NCBI GenBank assembly: GCA_022575985.1
Contig: JAKSXM010000007.1
Span: 4,094,501-4,158,500 of the forward strand
Direction: 5' to 3'
DNA length: 64,000 bases
Source of the DNA: Anagrus nilaparvatae
Taxonomy: Eukaryota > Arthropoda > Insecta > Hymenoptera > Mymaridae
The position numbers and the translations under genes were made by a program. Positions within the stretch are counted from its first letter, which is position 1, and each line of letters starts with the position of its first letter. Below the pieces are notes generated by a model, which saw nothing but the letters and a program-made list of their open reading frames with translations, was not told the origin of the DNA and ran no database searches. This document shows, in pieces, positions 47,101 to 59,269 of this stretch.

Positions 47101-47813
47101 GTTAACTACTTTTTTCTAAAATTAAATTTTACCTCTCAAAAGTGTTGCACAACTGCCTTTAAAAATACTTCTTAAGCCACCCTCGGCATATAATTTCTTT
47201 ACGCAATCAACTGGACCATTATATTTTGGCTTAGCGTCTCCATGTTGAATTTGTAAAAGGCATTTAATTCTTTCTCCTGGAGCCATAATTACTGTAGTAA
47301 ATATACCACTAAATGCACCAGCAAGAAAAAGTTGTTGCATATTCAATTTTTCATTAGGATCTTTTTGTTGTAATTTTTTTCCTAAACCAAACCCTAAAAA
47401 GCTCATTGCAAATATTGGAGCAACACCAATTAATGGAGCTCCCATACCTGTAATAATAATATATTACAATATTTTTGTTATAAATTAAATATAGTTAAAT
47501 TTACCTTTATAAAACCCTTTAAAACCTTCTTTTGATACAGTTTTCTTGGCACAATCCCATGTTCCCAAATAAAGAGGTTGCTGATTTGGACCTGGTGGAG
47601 GCATTGTTTGTAACCGGACCTTTGAAATTGATTTAGTATTATAAAAAAATTGTAAATTATGTTTCTTTTTTATGTGAGTATGTAAAATAAATTTATAAGT
47701 TTAGACTATAGACTTACTTTTATTGTATCCAGAGGATGGCCAGCAATTACTGTACAAACACCTCCAAATCCTCCACTTAAAAAATATTTAATAGGACTGA
47801 CGTTTTCAGACAT
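44128..47813 (-). CDS. colt: Mitochondrial carnitine/acylcarnitine carrier (SLC25A20; congested-like trachea orthologue)
   Basis: Minus-strand exons: 47813-47718, 47619-47505, 47447-47133, 44699-44526, 44315-44128. All phases agree and the product is 295 residues, close to the family's usual 300. Three carrier repeats each show the P-x-[DE] signature: [27 protein letters not shown] (Gly-Glu variant) and [31 protein letters not shown] and [18 protein letters not shown] are typical of the carnitine-acylcarnitine group. It exchanges acylcarnitines for carnitine across the inner mitochondrial membrane, for fatty acid oxidation. The start [20 protein letters not shown] fits the family without a presequence. 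The 2.4 kb intron between exons 3 and 4 contains a full LRR gene on the opposite strand. Confidence 0.95.
44934..47089 (+). CDS. Secreted leucine-rich repeat protein, nested in the carrier gene's intron
   Basis: Exons: 44934-44972, 45033-45167, 45231-45353, 45430-46223, 46284-46833, 46916-47089; all phases agree and give 604 residues. The N-terminus ([13 protein letters not shown]) is a probable signal peptide. CPRECSC (residues 31-37) is an LRRNT-type cap. At least nine LRRs follow from about residue 248 to 535 (for example [17 protein letters not shown] and [17 protein letters not shown]). NPWHCTC starts an LRRCT cap, completed in the last exon with CSTPKS and IQCTRP. No transmembrane segment follows; the tail is basic ([13 protein letters not shown]). 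It therefore looks secreted or matrix-bound. Residues 100-240 have no clear repeats. Its ends lie within the intron 44700-47132 of the carrier gene. Confidence 0.85.
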
Positions 47814-48946
47814 ATTTTCTTTTGTTAAAGTTTTTAATACTTTAATTTAATAAGACAATTAAAAACTAAATTAATTAATAAGTTTGCAGTGATTTCTCTT
47901 AGGACACTTATGTAATTATTTTTGGTACAGCAATACAAAAATTTCCTAAAAATGTAAATTATTGTTAAGTATTAATCTATAATATTTAATAATGATAAAT
48001 TTGTACAGATTAAATTAAACATTTATCAGCACACTTGAAAAATACAACTACACATATATGTATACAAAAAAAATGAGGCGAAACTACCTAATGGCAGACT
48101 ACGCACAAATGAATATTGGTATGAAACTGTTTTGATCAAGAAAATTATGCATGGGGGTCATATCAATAAAGAATGTAGATTGCTTTCTATTAGGAATTAT
48201 GATAATAATGTAATCAAAAGTATCGCGTAACTCATATAATTTATCTTTTTTTGATCCATCTTTAATTAATGATGATAAAAATTTATTTATAACTTTTTTA
48301 TACAAAATTTTTTAAAGAGCTAAATATGGTAAATAAGTGAAATAAATTAAAAATATATTATTTGTCTGGTATTTTTATTCAAATATTAAAGTTGCTTTTT
48401 TTCTGCATATAGTTAGTATTATATATTTTATTAAATTATTATTATAGTACTTACTTACACGTGGATTTGAAGTATTTACAAGATTACAAGGCAAAAAATA
48501 ACTATTCTTGGCAAAAATTCTTCTCTATATTATTGCAATTTATGTACCTAATATACACATTACTAAAATTAATTAGTATTTACAATAAATTAGAAAACTT
48601 TATACCTAAACAAATAAATAATTAAAAAATTTTTATGAGCAATAAAAATTTAATAAATAAATTATTAGAAGAGCAAAAATAAGTCTAATCTATTTATCTA
48701 TATGTGTGGTTTCTAAATTATAAAAAATTGGCCAATGGCCACTTTGTCAATTATTTAAAACATTTTTTATAGATAGGTAATGATTTTACCGATGCAAGAA
48801 AAAAATGAATTCGCGAATATATAGCAGACCAAATAGCAGAAGACAAAACGCACATCAGCGGATCAGACTCGTCACGTTGTTTATTAATTTGAGTATGCAT
48901 TTTGTGACTTTGATTCACCATTATTTTTAAAATTAAAAGGTTTAAA
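47814..48946. other. Intergenic region between divergent carrier and ALKBH4 genes
   Basis: The carrier gene reads left and ALKBH4 reads right, so both promoters lie in this 1.1 kb. No clear TATA box or repeat is seen. The frame at 48099-48305 is probably chance. The stretch at 48830-48890 is a little richer in GC and lies close to the ALKBH4 start. Confidence 0.5.
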
Positions 48947-50151
48947 ATGGAAACTGTTAGACCTTGTGGATGTAAAGGTATTAGAACTTGTTTGATCTGT
49001 GAAAATGAGTTTAATATAATTAAAACAGATCTATCATCAAAATTAAAGGTTATTTTTTAGGTTGATTTTAATTCATGAGTTATAATTTATCATATACTTT
49101 AAATAAATATAATTTTAACTTATTTCATTCAAAAATAGGAGTATAAAAGTTATGTTTATTGTCCAGAATGTGATAAAGCATGGCCAGGTTGGGATGAAAA
49201 TTTGTATAAAAGTCATCCAAATCATAACGGTGAACCAATAAAATTTCCTGGTACTTATATTAAAGTTAGTTAAATTTTATAATTTTTTTATATTGAATCA
49301 TTATCTCCTAAATTTTTTCTTTGAATTAATTTTAGCTAAATTTTTTAACTAAAGATGATGCCACTTTACTACTAAAAAATTTAGACTCATTACCTTGGGA
49401 ATCATCACAAAGTGGCAGAAGAAAACAAGTAAGAATTTATAAAATGAAAAATATATTAACTTAATAATTTACAAACATTTTAAAATCTATAAATTGCATT
49501 TAGAATTATGGGCCCAAAGTAAATTTTAAGAAAAAACGTCTGAGGATAGGAAATTTTTCTGGATTTCCAGAAACAACACAATTTATACAAAAAAAATTTG
49601 CAGATATTCATATTCTTCATAATTTTCAAACTATCGAACAATGTTCTTTAGAATATGACCCAGTGCGAGGTGCTTCCATTGATCCACATATTGATGATTG
49701 TTGGATTTGGGGTAACCGAATAGTAACAGTAAATGTTGTAGGTGATTCTGTCTTAACTATGACACCATATAATGGTTCTTCTAAGAAATATAATTTAGAT
49801 TGTATTGATGAAAAATTTGAAGATGCATTTATAGATGAAAATATAGTTGTTAGATTACCAATGCCTGAAAGATCTTTAATGGTTTTATGTAAAGAGTCAA
49901 GGTAAATAAATTTTATGATTAATTTTTTTTAATAAAACTTAATATTTTATTAAAACTTTATTAAAACATAGACTTATTTTTAATTTAGGTATAAATGGGA
50001 ACATTCAATTTTACGAGAAGATATAAAATCACGTAGAGTCTGTTTAGCATACAGAGAATTTACACCTCCCTATCTGCCTGATAAACAAGGTAACTATAAT
50101 AAAGAATCATCTGAAATATTACAAAGAGCAAAGTGTTTTTGGAAACCATAA
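48947..50151 (+). CDS. ALKBH4: Alpha-ketoglutarate-dependent dioxygenase ALKBH4
   Basis: Exons: 48947-49048, 49139-49264, 49336-49428, 49504-49901, 49989-50151. The 293-residue product matches the family length (about 300). The N-terminus has the family-specific Cys motif CGCKGIRTCLICE. The 2-oxoglutarate oxygenase core has IDPHIDD (iron ligands H169 and D171), the distal His in WEHS (about H245) and the 2-oxoglutarate-binding Arg in SRRVCLAYREF (about R255). Catalytic residues are complete, so an active Fe(II) enzyme is expected. Mammalian ALKBH4 is reported to demethylate actin and to affect DNA adenine methylation; which applies here is unknown. Confidence 0.95.
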
Positions 50152-50475
50152 TTATTTTTTTTTATCGTTAATAGTATAAAACTAATTACACAGCCAAGAT
50201 ATAAACTTGTAAATATTTTATACATATATTTATATACATTTATAATAAATTATTTTTAAAATAAAATGAAACAATTATTAAAAATATCTTTAATCTTTAA
50301 ATACTCAAAAATAATTAATAAAATAAAATTAATTAATAAAATTAAATACTTAAATGCAAATAACTTATATTCTAGAGCAGTTCTAAAATTTTAAAAGTTC
50401 ACAAAATAAAAATGCATTTTTAATTTTATTCATGAGAATTAATTAAGAGCTTTTGTTATTAAAATACTTTAATCT

Positions 50476-53400
50476 TTAACTGATATGTTGTTGTTTCATA
50501 TCTGGATTGTCAGATTGCATAAATACAACTGGGTAAGCTGATAAAGGATCAATTTTACCAATTGGTTCATAACCATTAATAATATTGTCTCTCAATTCCC
50601 AGCGTCTTCTTTCTCTTTCGGTCTTATGTTTTCTTATTGCACGTCCAAGAGTAATTGCAAACATTATTCCAGTAAACTGTTTTTAAAATATAATTTATTA
50701 GATATTTATAAAATATACTGATTAAAGTTAATTAAATACCTGAATAATAGCAATAGCAATAGCTCCACTTGCCAAATAAAGGGCACTTCGATTAACAACA
50801 AGGGTCAATCTATCAATGCACCCAGCTGTAAATAAAGAACAGGTAGGCTCGTTAAGTGAGCTAATTACTGGATCACAACAAGAACTAGGTATTCCAATGG
50901 TTTCATTGTTAACGCCAATAATATCTCTCCAATCAGTGGCATCATTGTATCCACAACATTGTAACTAAAATATAAACAAATAGATAAATTAAAAATTTTA
51001 AATAGATTAAATCAAATATTTTTTTTTCTTACACTTGTTTGTAAGAAATCTAATGATGTACGAGCTTCTTGATTTGTTTCATATTGTTGCATCGTTTGAT
51101 TAATCTTACTTGCCAAAACTCCATTTATACTATCTTGTAATACAAATGCTGAAACTGCAGCTGCAATTTCTAATACCAAGACAATCGATAAGGAAGTTGC
51201 AAACTAAAAAATTTCAATAACAGATTTTAAAATTGATAACAATTAGCTGGTGAATAACTTTTGTACATAATAAATAATAACTTACCACTAAAACCATGCA
51301 AGTACTTTCTTTGAGTGCTCCATAGAACCCGAGGAAAGCAATAACAAAGATACAACCACCAACAATAATTAAGAGTGTAGCGGGTGAACAATAAAGTGTA
51401 TCTAAGAATAGGGAAAAGTCTTCATAAACTGCATAAATTGTTGTACCAACAGAAACTATCATAGAACCAGTTAGCTAAAAATTAATTAAAAAATTTAATT
51501 TTAAAAATAAAAATATAATAAAATTTTTAAATAAAGTTAATTAAAATCTTTTATTAAATCAATTAATTGATAAATAAAATAATTACATATATAGCATAAT
51601 AATTTTTTGCAGACATACAATAAATTGAAATAAAAAATCAAGATAAAATTTCAATATTTTGCTCGTGATGACTTACAAATATTTTTGTGTAAATAATTAT
51701 ACCTCTACTTTTATTTATTTTTTGATAAATTGTAAATGTTTTTATGTGATATTATCTATCATTTTTTTTCTTGTCTTAATTTCTAGAATTTATAAATTAT
51801 CAATTATTTTATTTTATTTTATATACGTTTTGATATATTTCAATACATATTTTTTTTTAATTTTCAAATACTTTATCAATTTTTATCAAAAATTTGGCGT
51901 ACTCAGTATGTTTAAAATTAAAAATAACTATTTAAAAAAATATTCATATATCAAATAAAATTTTTTTAAAAACTCAGCAAATTATTTTTATTTTTAATCG
52001 GAATTTCAAAAATTTTATTCAGTATTTAGAGCAATTTATTTATTTTTAGTGTATACTAATTTACATTGATCTTTTTTACTTGAATAAAAAAAAATTAATT
52101 ATTCGGTACTAATTGAAAATTAACAATTAAATTTCATTAACATAAAAAAAAATGTCATTTTTTCAAAAAAACAAAAGAAACAATTAAAAAGTAATTAAAT
52201 TGTAAATACTGCAATGTCGCACTATATAATTGAGAAAAAAATATTTCAACAATAAAGGAAAAAAATTTTCAATTTTCCACATATATAAGAAAAAAAATAA
52301 TTTTTTTACTGAAAACTGTCAGTAATTTGTACATTAAATTAAATCAATTATTTTATACAAATAAGAAAAGACATTGCAATACAAATCGATTGAAATAAAA
52401 TTACCTAGCAAATATATGAAATAAATAAATTATTAAATCAAAAAATGTAATTTAATAAAAAATAAAAAAAAAATAAATTACATAACAAACATTGTACAAA
52501 CAATTTTTTTTATTGATTTTCAGATCAAATTAATGTAAATGTACAACTATAGGTATATGTATAAAATATTGAATTTTATACTTTTTGCATTGAACTTGAA
52601 ATGAAATATAAAGTACAAGGTAGGTAAATATTTATTACTAAAAAAAAATGTATGAAAGGTGTTTGCGGCGTTTATATTTAATCAATTGCTTAAAATTAAT
52701 TTTTTTGCAATAACTTAATCGCAATTAAAATAAAGATACTTTTAATTCTATATAGAAGAATAGACGCCTGTCTAATGGATTATTTGAAACCAGGCTCTTA
52801 TAATAAATATTATAGTTACGTCAGAGTTCTAATTTTTTAAAAATTAAAAAAAATAAAAATCATGTTTTTTGATAAAGCATTGCATCCGAATAAAATTTGA
52901 TTAAGCGAATATTATTTAAATAAAAGAATCGTTTTTAATTATATTATCTGTGCAGTTTGTCGTATCAATAAAATAATGCTTATTCATTCAGAATGCAATG
53001 CTTTATCTGCTACAAAGATTTATATTTTTCGAATAATGTTAAAATTTGCCAAATTATTTGAAAACTTTGGTAAACATATCATATTTGTTTTATATTCCTA
53101 GCCTAAGAAAATGAATTTGAGTCTGAAAATGGGCCTAAGATCATTAATATTACACTAAAAAATACCAACATGTCGCAAGAAGAATTTTTTTTAGTGTATT
53201 ATTGATATTAAGAACATAAAATTTGGATTTGTGATCTCAGTTAGGCTAGTTTTGATAAGTTTTATGCACATGAATCCAATATTTAATATTGTGATCTAAA
53301 AATTTTACAATAGATTTTGTAAAACACACAAACGCCGCCACCCTGAATTTCAACTTAAAGTGTGAAATTTTATGAAAATGTTTAATTAACAAGCTTGAAT

Positions 53401-55188
53401 AATTGCCCCCTTAGTGTTTTATATAAGGTGTTTTTTTACTGTTTGAGGAACCTTTAACAAAGGCGAAAATTCTACAAAAACTTTCTGTAATCAGAATTCA
53501 GTTTGCCGCAAGCCTTGTCACAACAACCCTTTTTTTGCTGCGGTTACAACTAGCTACTATTAACTAAGTACCAAATACAAAAGAACAAATACAAATTTTT
53601 CGGTCAAAAAATTCTTTGATTCTTATTACATTAAGGATACCCTCATGAATATCAAAATTACCAGCTAAATTATTATTTTTTTAATCATCCGATCTTATTT
53701 GTAGTTTTTACAACAAAAAATTGTTCTGAAAAAAAAAAAAAAAAAAAAAAAAAAAATCGATTACGGCAGCGAAAATCCGGTTGCGAATGAAGGTTTTCCG
53801 CTTGCAGCAATTAGAATTCTGATTGCTGCATCCGGGTTTCTTTCAGAGTAAAAATTGCTTAAAAATTTTAAATTTATTAAAAATAAATCCCTTTATATAA
53901 CACATAAATTTAAAACCCTTTAAATTTGCAGATTATGCAAAAAATTGAAAACCCTAGTAAATCAAGCTGAAATATTTTGCCTGTTAAAAATCTACCAAAT
54001 TTTCTCCAAAAAACTTGATTTTTTTTTCAATTTTCAAAAAATTAACAAAAAAATCAAAATTTAGTGCTAATATAAAATATACGGCAAATAAATATTAGCA
54101 TGTCTATATTACAAAAGTTAACACAACTTTTATAATTATTTACACACACATACGTGTACATTAATTTGCTAATTTTACGTGTATGTGTGTTAATAATAGA
54201 TTACATTTAAAAATAAAAAATAATATAAAGCTTAGGTACAATCATAATTGTATTATCATTAATTGTTTATTTTACGAAGGTAAAATCTTATTGGACGACA
54301 ATAAATATCAATTAAAATTAATTAAGAAAAAGATATAAATTTATTTTTTTTATTTATTAAAATAATGACAAATATTCAGTGATTTTCCATGTTATTTATT
54401 TTGATAAAAACGAGACACAGGAAATTAAAATTTAGCAAGACTAAAAATTTATCTTTAAATTTTTTGATTACGAGGAACTCAAAAAACGAGGGTGTGATTT
54501 ATTTATAAAAATATTTAAAATTCTGCAATTTTTAAAATTCAATAATTAAATTTTTATCACAAAACAAATAAAATATTATCGATTTTATTTTTAATTTTTC
54601 GCATTAATCATTAAAAAAAATTACTAATTTTTTTTTAGATTGCACGTAAAAGATAAGGAAATTTTTTTTTTTAACAAAATTTTTGCTTTTGTAAAGCTTC
54701 ATTGATTTAATGATTATATCACATTTTTTTTTACTTACTATATATTTTTAATATACCAAAATACAAATGACGTGTTATTAAAAATAAATGACGTGTTTTA
54801 ATTAAGTAATCAAAAATTCCTAAATTAAATTAAAATAAATTTTTTAGCTTCAAAAAATTAGGACAGAAAAAATGTTAGTTAAGAGTATAACTAATAATAA
54901 AACAATCAATAAAATAAATTTATTGCATAATGTTATTGTTATTTAAAAAAAAATAATTTAACCGGATGTTACGGTTGTATAGTTAATGCTATTATGGTAT
55001 TTAAATATCTTACATAAAAAAATTTTTTATGAGGAAAAAATTTTTTGAAAAATATTTTTCTTCATTTATATGATTTATTTGATTAGATTTTAAAAATAAG
55101 ATTAGTTACTTACGACAAACAGAAAATTAACAGCACATAATAAATACTTAATGCATCTTAAGCCTAAATCTAAATGTGTCGATGCCAT
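50476..55188 (-). CDS. Tetraspanin A
   Basis: Exons: 55188-55114, 51474-51286, 51203-51033, 50964-50740, 50676-50476. All are multiples of three and join in phase 0, giving 286 residues. Features in order: MASTHLDLGLRCIKYLLCAV (start of TM1), GSMIVSVGTTIYAVYEDFS, TM2 LIIVGGCIFVIAFLGFYGAL with the polar KESTC after it, TM3 LSIVLVLEIAAAVSAFVL, and a large extracellular loop with LQCCGYNDATDW (CCG motif) and SSCCDP. TM4 runs from ASGAIAIAIIQ to FTGIMFAITLG, and a tail of about 50 residues follows. Tetraspanins organise membrane microdomains with integrins and other partners. Intron 1 (51475-55113) is 3.6 kb and appears empty. Confidence 0.93.
51475..55113. other. Large first intron of tetraspanin A
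   Basis: AT-rich, with no nested gene seen. It contains a poly(A) run of about 34 bases (53728-53757 region), an imperfect GC-richer inverted pair around 53440-53530 and 53760-53850, and a plus-strand Phe/Ile/Tyr-rich frame (51659-51958) that looks like chance. Confidence 0.6.
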
Positions 55189-58100
55189 TTCTCTTAATTT
55201 CCACTTGAGTTTCTTATCAGTTCGTCCTTTTAAATTAAAAAAAAAAATTAAATAAAAATAAAAAAAGTTACCAAAATTGAAGACGATTAATTAATTTATT
55301 TTGACTAAAAATTAAAAAAAAAATTACACTTTCTCAGCCCGAAAAAAACGAAATTATTTCGAGTCCTCTCTCAAGAATTCATACGTATATGATAACACTT
55401 GTTTCGCGGTTTGTTAACTGATAGTAAATGTCGCAGTATAGCTTTAAGTTAAATAAAAAAAATTTACTGGTAATATCATAACCTCGGTGTAGTATTAGTG
55501 TGTATATACCTATATACTACATATATATAGATAACAATAAATTGTTTTGTAAATTATAAAAAATAAAAAAAAAAGTAGTGGGAGTTAAATATATTGTATT
55601 TTTTTTACCCGGGTAATATAAACGCGTATTGAATACGCTACACTTGTTGATATGTAATTTAAAACTTTTTGGAATTATGTAAATAAAGGTATAAATATAC
55701 CTGATATTTTACAAAAAAATTTTTATAGGTATTTTAATTAGAATTTTTTTATTGGTCATTTTTTAATCGATTTTACTAAACCTTGAAATTTTAATGCCAT
55801 TTTTCTGTTTTATTTACAAAACAAATAGCAATATTATTTAGAAGCTTATTAGAAATTATTAAATGATGAAATTTTTGCCTATTATGTGCTATAATTTATT
55901 TACCTTTAATTTATTTGTTTTTGTGATTCATAATTAAAATTGTAAACAGATATTTTAAAATTATTGCAAGGGGGTTTCTATTTTATTCTATATACACTAA
56001 CGTCATTAACGAAACAATTCATATCATTCATCAGAATGCTTTTTGAGACCAATTTATGTGCTGGCATAGACCATAATATCCTTAATATTATTATATATAT
56101 GATTGATTTCATAAAATAAGTCATACTGTACCCAGATTAAGTCTCCCAATTGGGCTCATTTTTGGTACACTTTTTTTCAAAAATTATGAAACCCCTCGCT
56201 CAATTTTTTAAGCCTTTAGGTGCAACTATGTTTTAATTAGATCTAAATTACGATTTTTAAGTATTTTTTCAAGTTTTTCAGTAATCTGTTAAAGTTAAGT
56301 CCCTAAACTCGAATTACTCTAAGTCCCTAAATCGAAATTATTCTTATACTCCAGTCATAATACGAGTTGTATTTTCATATAAATATTGATTATTTATGAA
56401 ACAGAAGTCGGAATTCTTGACCAGCGACCCGAAAAACCTATTTGGGCATACCCTGGATGCTAAAAGTACGAAAATAGATAAAACACTCCCTTTTCTGGGG
56501 TAGTTTTAGTTTAGCTATTTTAAAGGTGAAGTATTGATTATTTATTTAAAAAAAGTCGAAATTTTTGATCAGCAACCCAAAAAACCTATAGTAGAGCAAA
56601 TATCGTGTTCGCCAGTGAAAATACAACCCCCCCCCCCCTGTATTTTGACTGGAGTCCCATTTGACCCCCAACCCTTTAAATCGGAAACTTTTGACTCCCA
56701 CCTCTTGATTCTCAGATTTCCAGGGTACCTCTTCTCTATAAGCATTTTCCATGTTAAAATAAACTTTTTTAAACCCCGTTTAAGAATGTACTATTATTTA
56801 TAAAAAGCAATAACGAAGGTCTTTTAAAATTGTTATATTATTATATTCCTTATTGCCCTTGCTGCTATTCCACTCATTTGCAGATTTAAATTCCGGACCT
56901 ACTCTTACAGGAATTCCCGTGAGTTTTTAACTTCTGTCATTAGTATCTGACCTAAATTTAAACAAGGCGCTATGCAGGAGTGGGGAAGGGTTGGACTAAA
57001 TATAAACATTTATTATATAAATACCAAATATTGCTCTATAACATACCAAATATGACTCGGACATGTGGTACGCATTTGCCAAAATAAAATTTTCAAAGAC
57101 CCGGTTTTTATACTATTTTTAAACAAAATCTGTGGTAAAATTTCCTGCTGAATTCAAATTTAACATTTGTTTTTTTAAGTTCGCCCCTGGCTGGATAAAA
57201 TTGCTATTTTGGCCCGAGTCACGAACGTAAGTATCTCCAATTCCGAATTAACATGGGACATGTTCATTGGATGGGGTATTTGAAAAAGTTTGGCTCGGAA
57301 GGGAGGGGGGTGAAATGGACTTAGAATATTTTCGATTTAGGGACTTAGAATAATTTGAAGTGGGAGCCTGATAAGAACAAGAACTTAGAGTACTTAAGTT
57401 TATGGACTTAGGATAGTATATATTTCAGGATTTATTGTAATTTCGGTTTTTGGATTTATTGCTGTTATGAGTGAACATGTTCCATGCTTGTTGGTTGCGT
57501 ATAGTTACACAGTTCAATGTTGGTCGAAGGGTTGATTAAAATTAGGGTTCTTCAGGAAGAGTTTATGCGAAAATTTCGAAATTTCAAAGTCAATGTCAGA
57601 ATTTAACATTCAGCTCTGCCTGCTAGACGTACATTTCTTGATGTAGCCTGCGAGATTAGAGCAAGTTATAATTACGCCAGCTACACTAAGAAATATCTGA
57701 ATATATTAAATGATTATGTACTGGTGAAGAATTCGCCATAGACCCTTGATTTTAGAATCCGCGCACCCACTGTAGCGGTGGCAGCATAAAAATAGGCGAC
57801 TTTTTGAAAATATCAACGATAATATTAAAAAAATCCAGAGCACTAGTGTCCTCAACGTCCAGTAAATTAACTATTTTTTGCAATGCATACAGAGCTAACT
57901 AACTTCATTTTCAATTTTGCCACTACAGTGAAAATTAATATAAGAATCATCAGTTGAATAAAAGTATAGCTTATAAAATAAAATTATAAAATCGAATGAA
58001 AAAGAAAAATTGGTAAGCATATAATTTTTTTATCCATTTATTTTAAGTTTTATTAATAATATAAATATAATGAATTTATGAAAGAAAAAAATGACTTTTG

Positions 58101-59269
58101 GTCGGAAATTTTATTTTTTGGATCAGTATTCCTTTTTAATTACCAAAAATTTACTATGAATCAAATCTAATTTATATGGTAAATTATTAATAACTAATTA
58201 TTTCTAACTGATAATCAATTTTTATAATTTAAATTTTTTTTATAATTTGTAACTTATTACAATAAATAAATATTGTAAGATTCATTTGAAGCTAATTTGA
58301 AATTAGACACTATCGAGTTGGCAGTTTTAAAATGCTGAGATTTCATTTGTATAAAAAAACGCAGTTCTGAAAGCATAAAGTTAGCAACCAAGCTTTAGAT
58401 AAGAAAAGATCATTAGAATTGTAACAATTTTTTTGAGATTTCTTATTTTAAAATTTTAGTAAAATTTATAATAAATTATTTTTTAGCGTTTCTTAAATTA
58501 TAATTAAATTTTTGCCAATTATTTTGTTGCTAATCTTAGCATTTAAAAAACTAATTTTGTGAAAAAAAACAATATTATTTCTTGCAAAATTTGCAAAAAA
58601 AGGTAACTTTTAAAACTAAAAATGCAAACATAATTTAAAATTCAAAATAAATGTAATTAATGAGAAACAAAAAAAATTAATAGATGAGTATTACCTTGGC
58701 AGTTTTTTTAAAAAATCGCTTGGATTATCGATTACCGATTGAAAAAAGTTACCAATTATCAAAAAAATAAGATGCCCAAAATTATAACTCATTTAGTCTC
58801 TCCTAAGTGTTGCCACCAAATATATGGGATCTTATGGAACCAAAAATTTTCTTTATAATTTTTTTTTGGTGATTGGCAACTTTTTTCATCCGGTAATCGA
58901 AAATCCAAGGAATTTTTTTAAATGACTGCTAGCCTAATGTGTATACTAGAAACAAATGTAAAAAAAATTTTTGCTGACAAATTTTTATAGAATAGAATCA
59001 TAATGCGAGGTAAAGGTTAATTATTTAAGCCAACCATGGTAATTAAAATTTCAGTCGATGTAATATCGGACTATTAACTCATAAATTTATGTTTTGTATA
59101 TTTTATTAATATAATTTTAAAAGCTACATATATTTATAATTTTACAATTTTTTTTACAGATTTCTATAATATATTTATCATAAATATAGTATTATAAGAA
59201 GATTCCACAAAATAAAATAATTTGAAAAATAAAAATTTAAATTAATTACTTCACCTAAGCAGCTTCAAA
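55189..59269. other. Intergenic stretch with repeats
   Basis: The left part should hold the tetraspanin A promoter. A GC-richer repetitive block lies at 56285-57420. A further non-AT patch at about 57540-57900 (including gcgcacccactgtagcggtg) looks like an old repeat I cannot name. The remainder is AT-rich and empty. Confidence 0.5.
56285..57420. repeat. Inverted-repeat element of about 1.1 kb with internal direct repeats
   Basis: The left end (taagtccctaaactcgaatt, then actctaagtccctaaatcg) is matched in inverted orientation by the right end (cgatttagggacttagaata ... aagtttatggacttagg). Inside, 56381-56445 and 56531-56591 are direct repeats (attgattattta, then cgaa...ttgaccagcgacccgaaaaacct or its variant). 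A C run of ten bases lies at about 56628-56637. No transposase is seen. Confidence 0.55.

Noticed and set aside
48099..48305. Minus-strand frame of 68 residues between carrier and ALKBH4
   Set aside because: Low-complexity hydrophobic composition and no supporting context.
51659..51958. Plus-strand frame of 99 residues, very hydrophobic
   Set aside because: Phe/Ile/Tyr/Asn only, inside a large intron; chance frame in AT-rich DNA.
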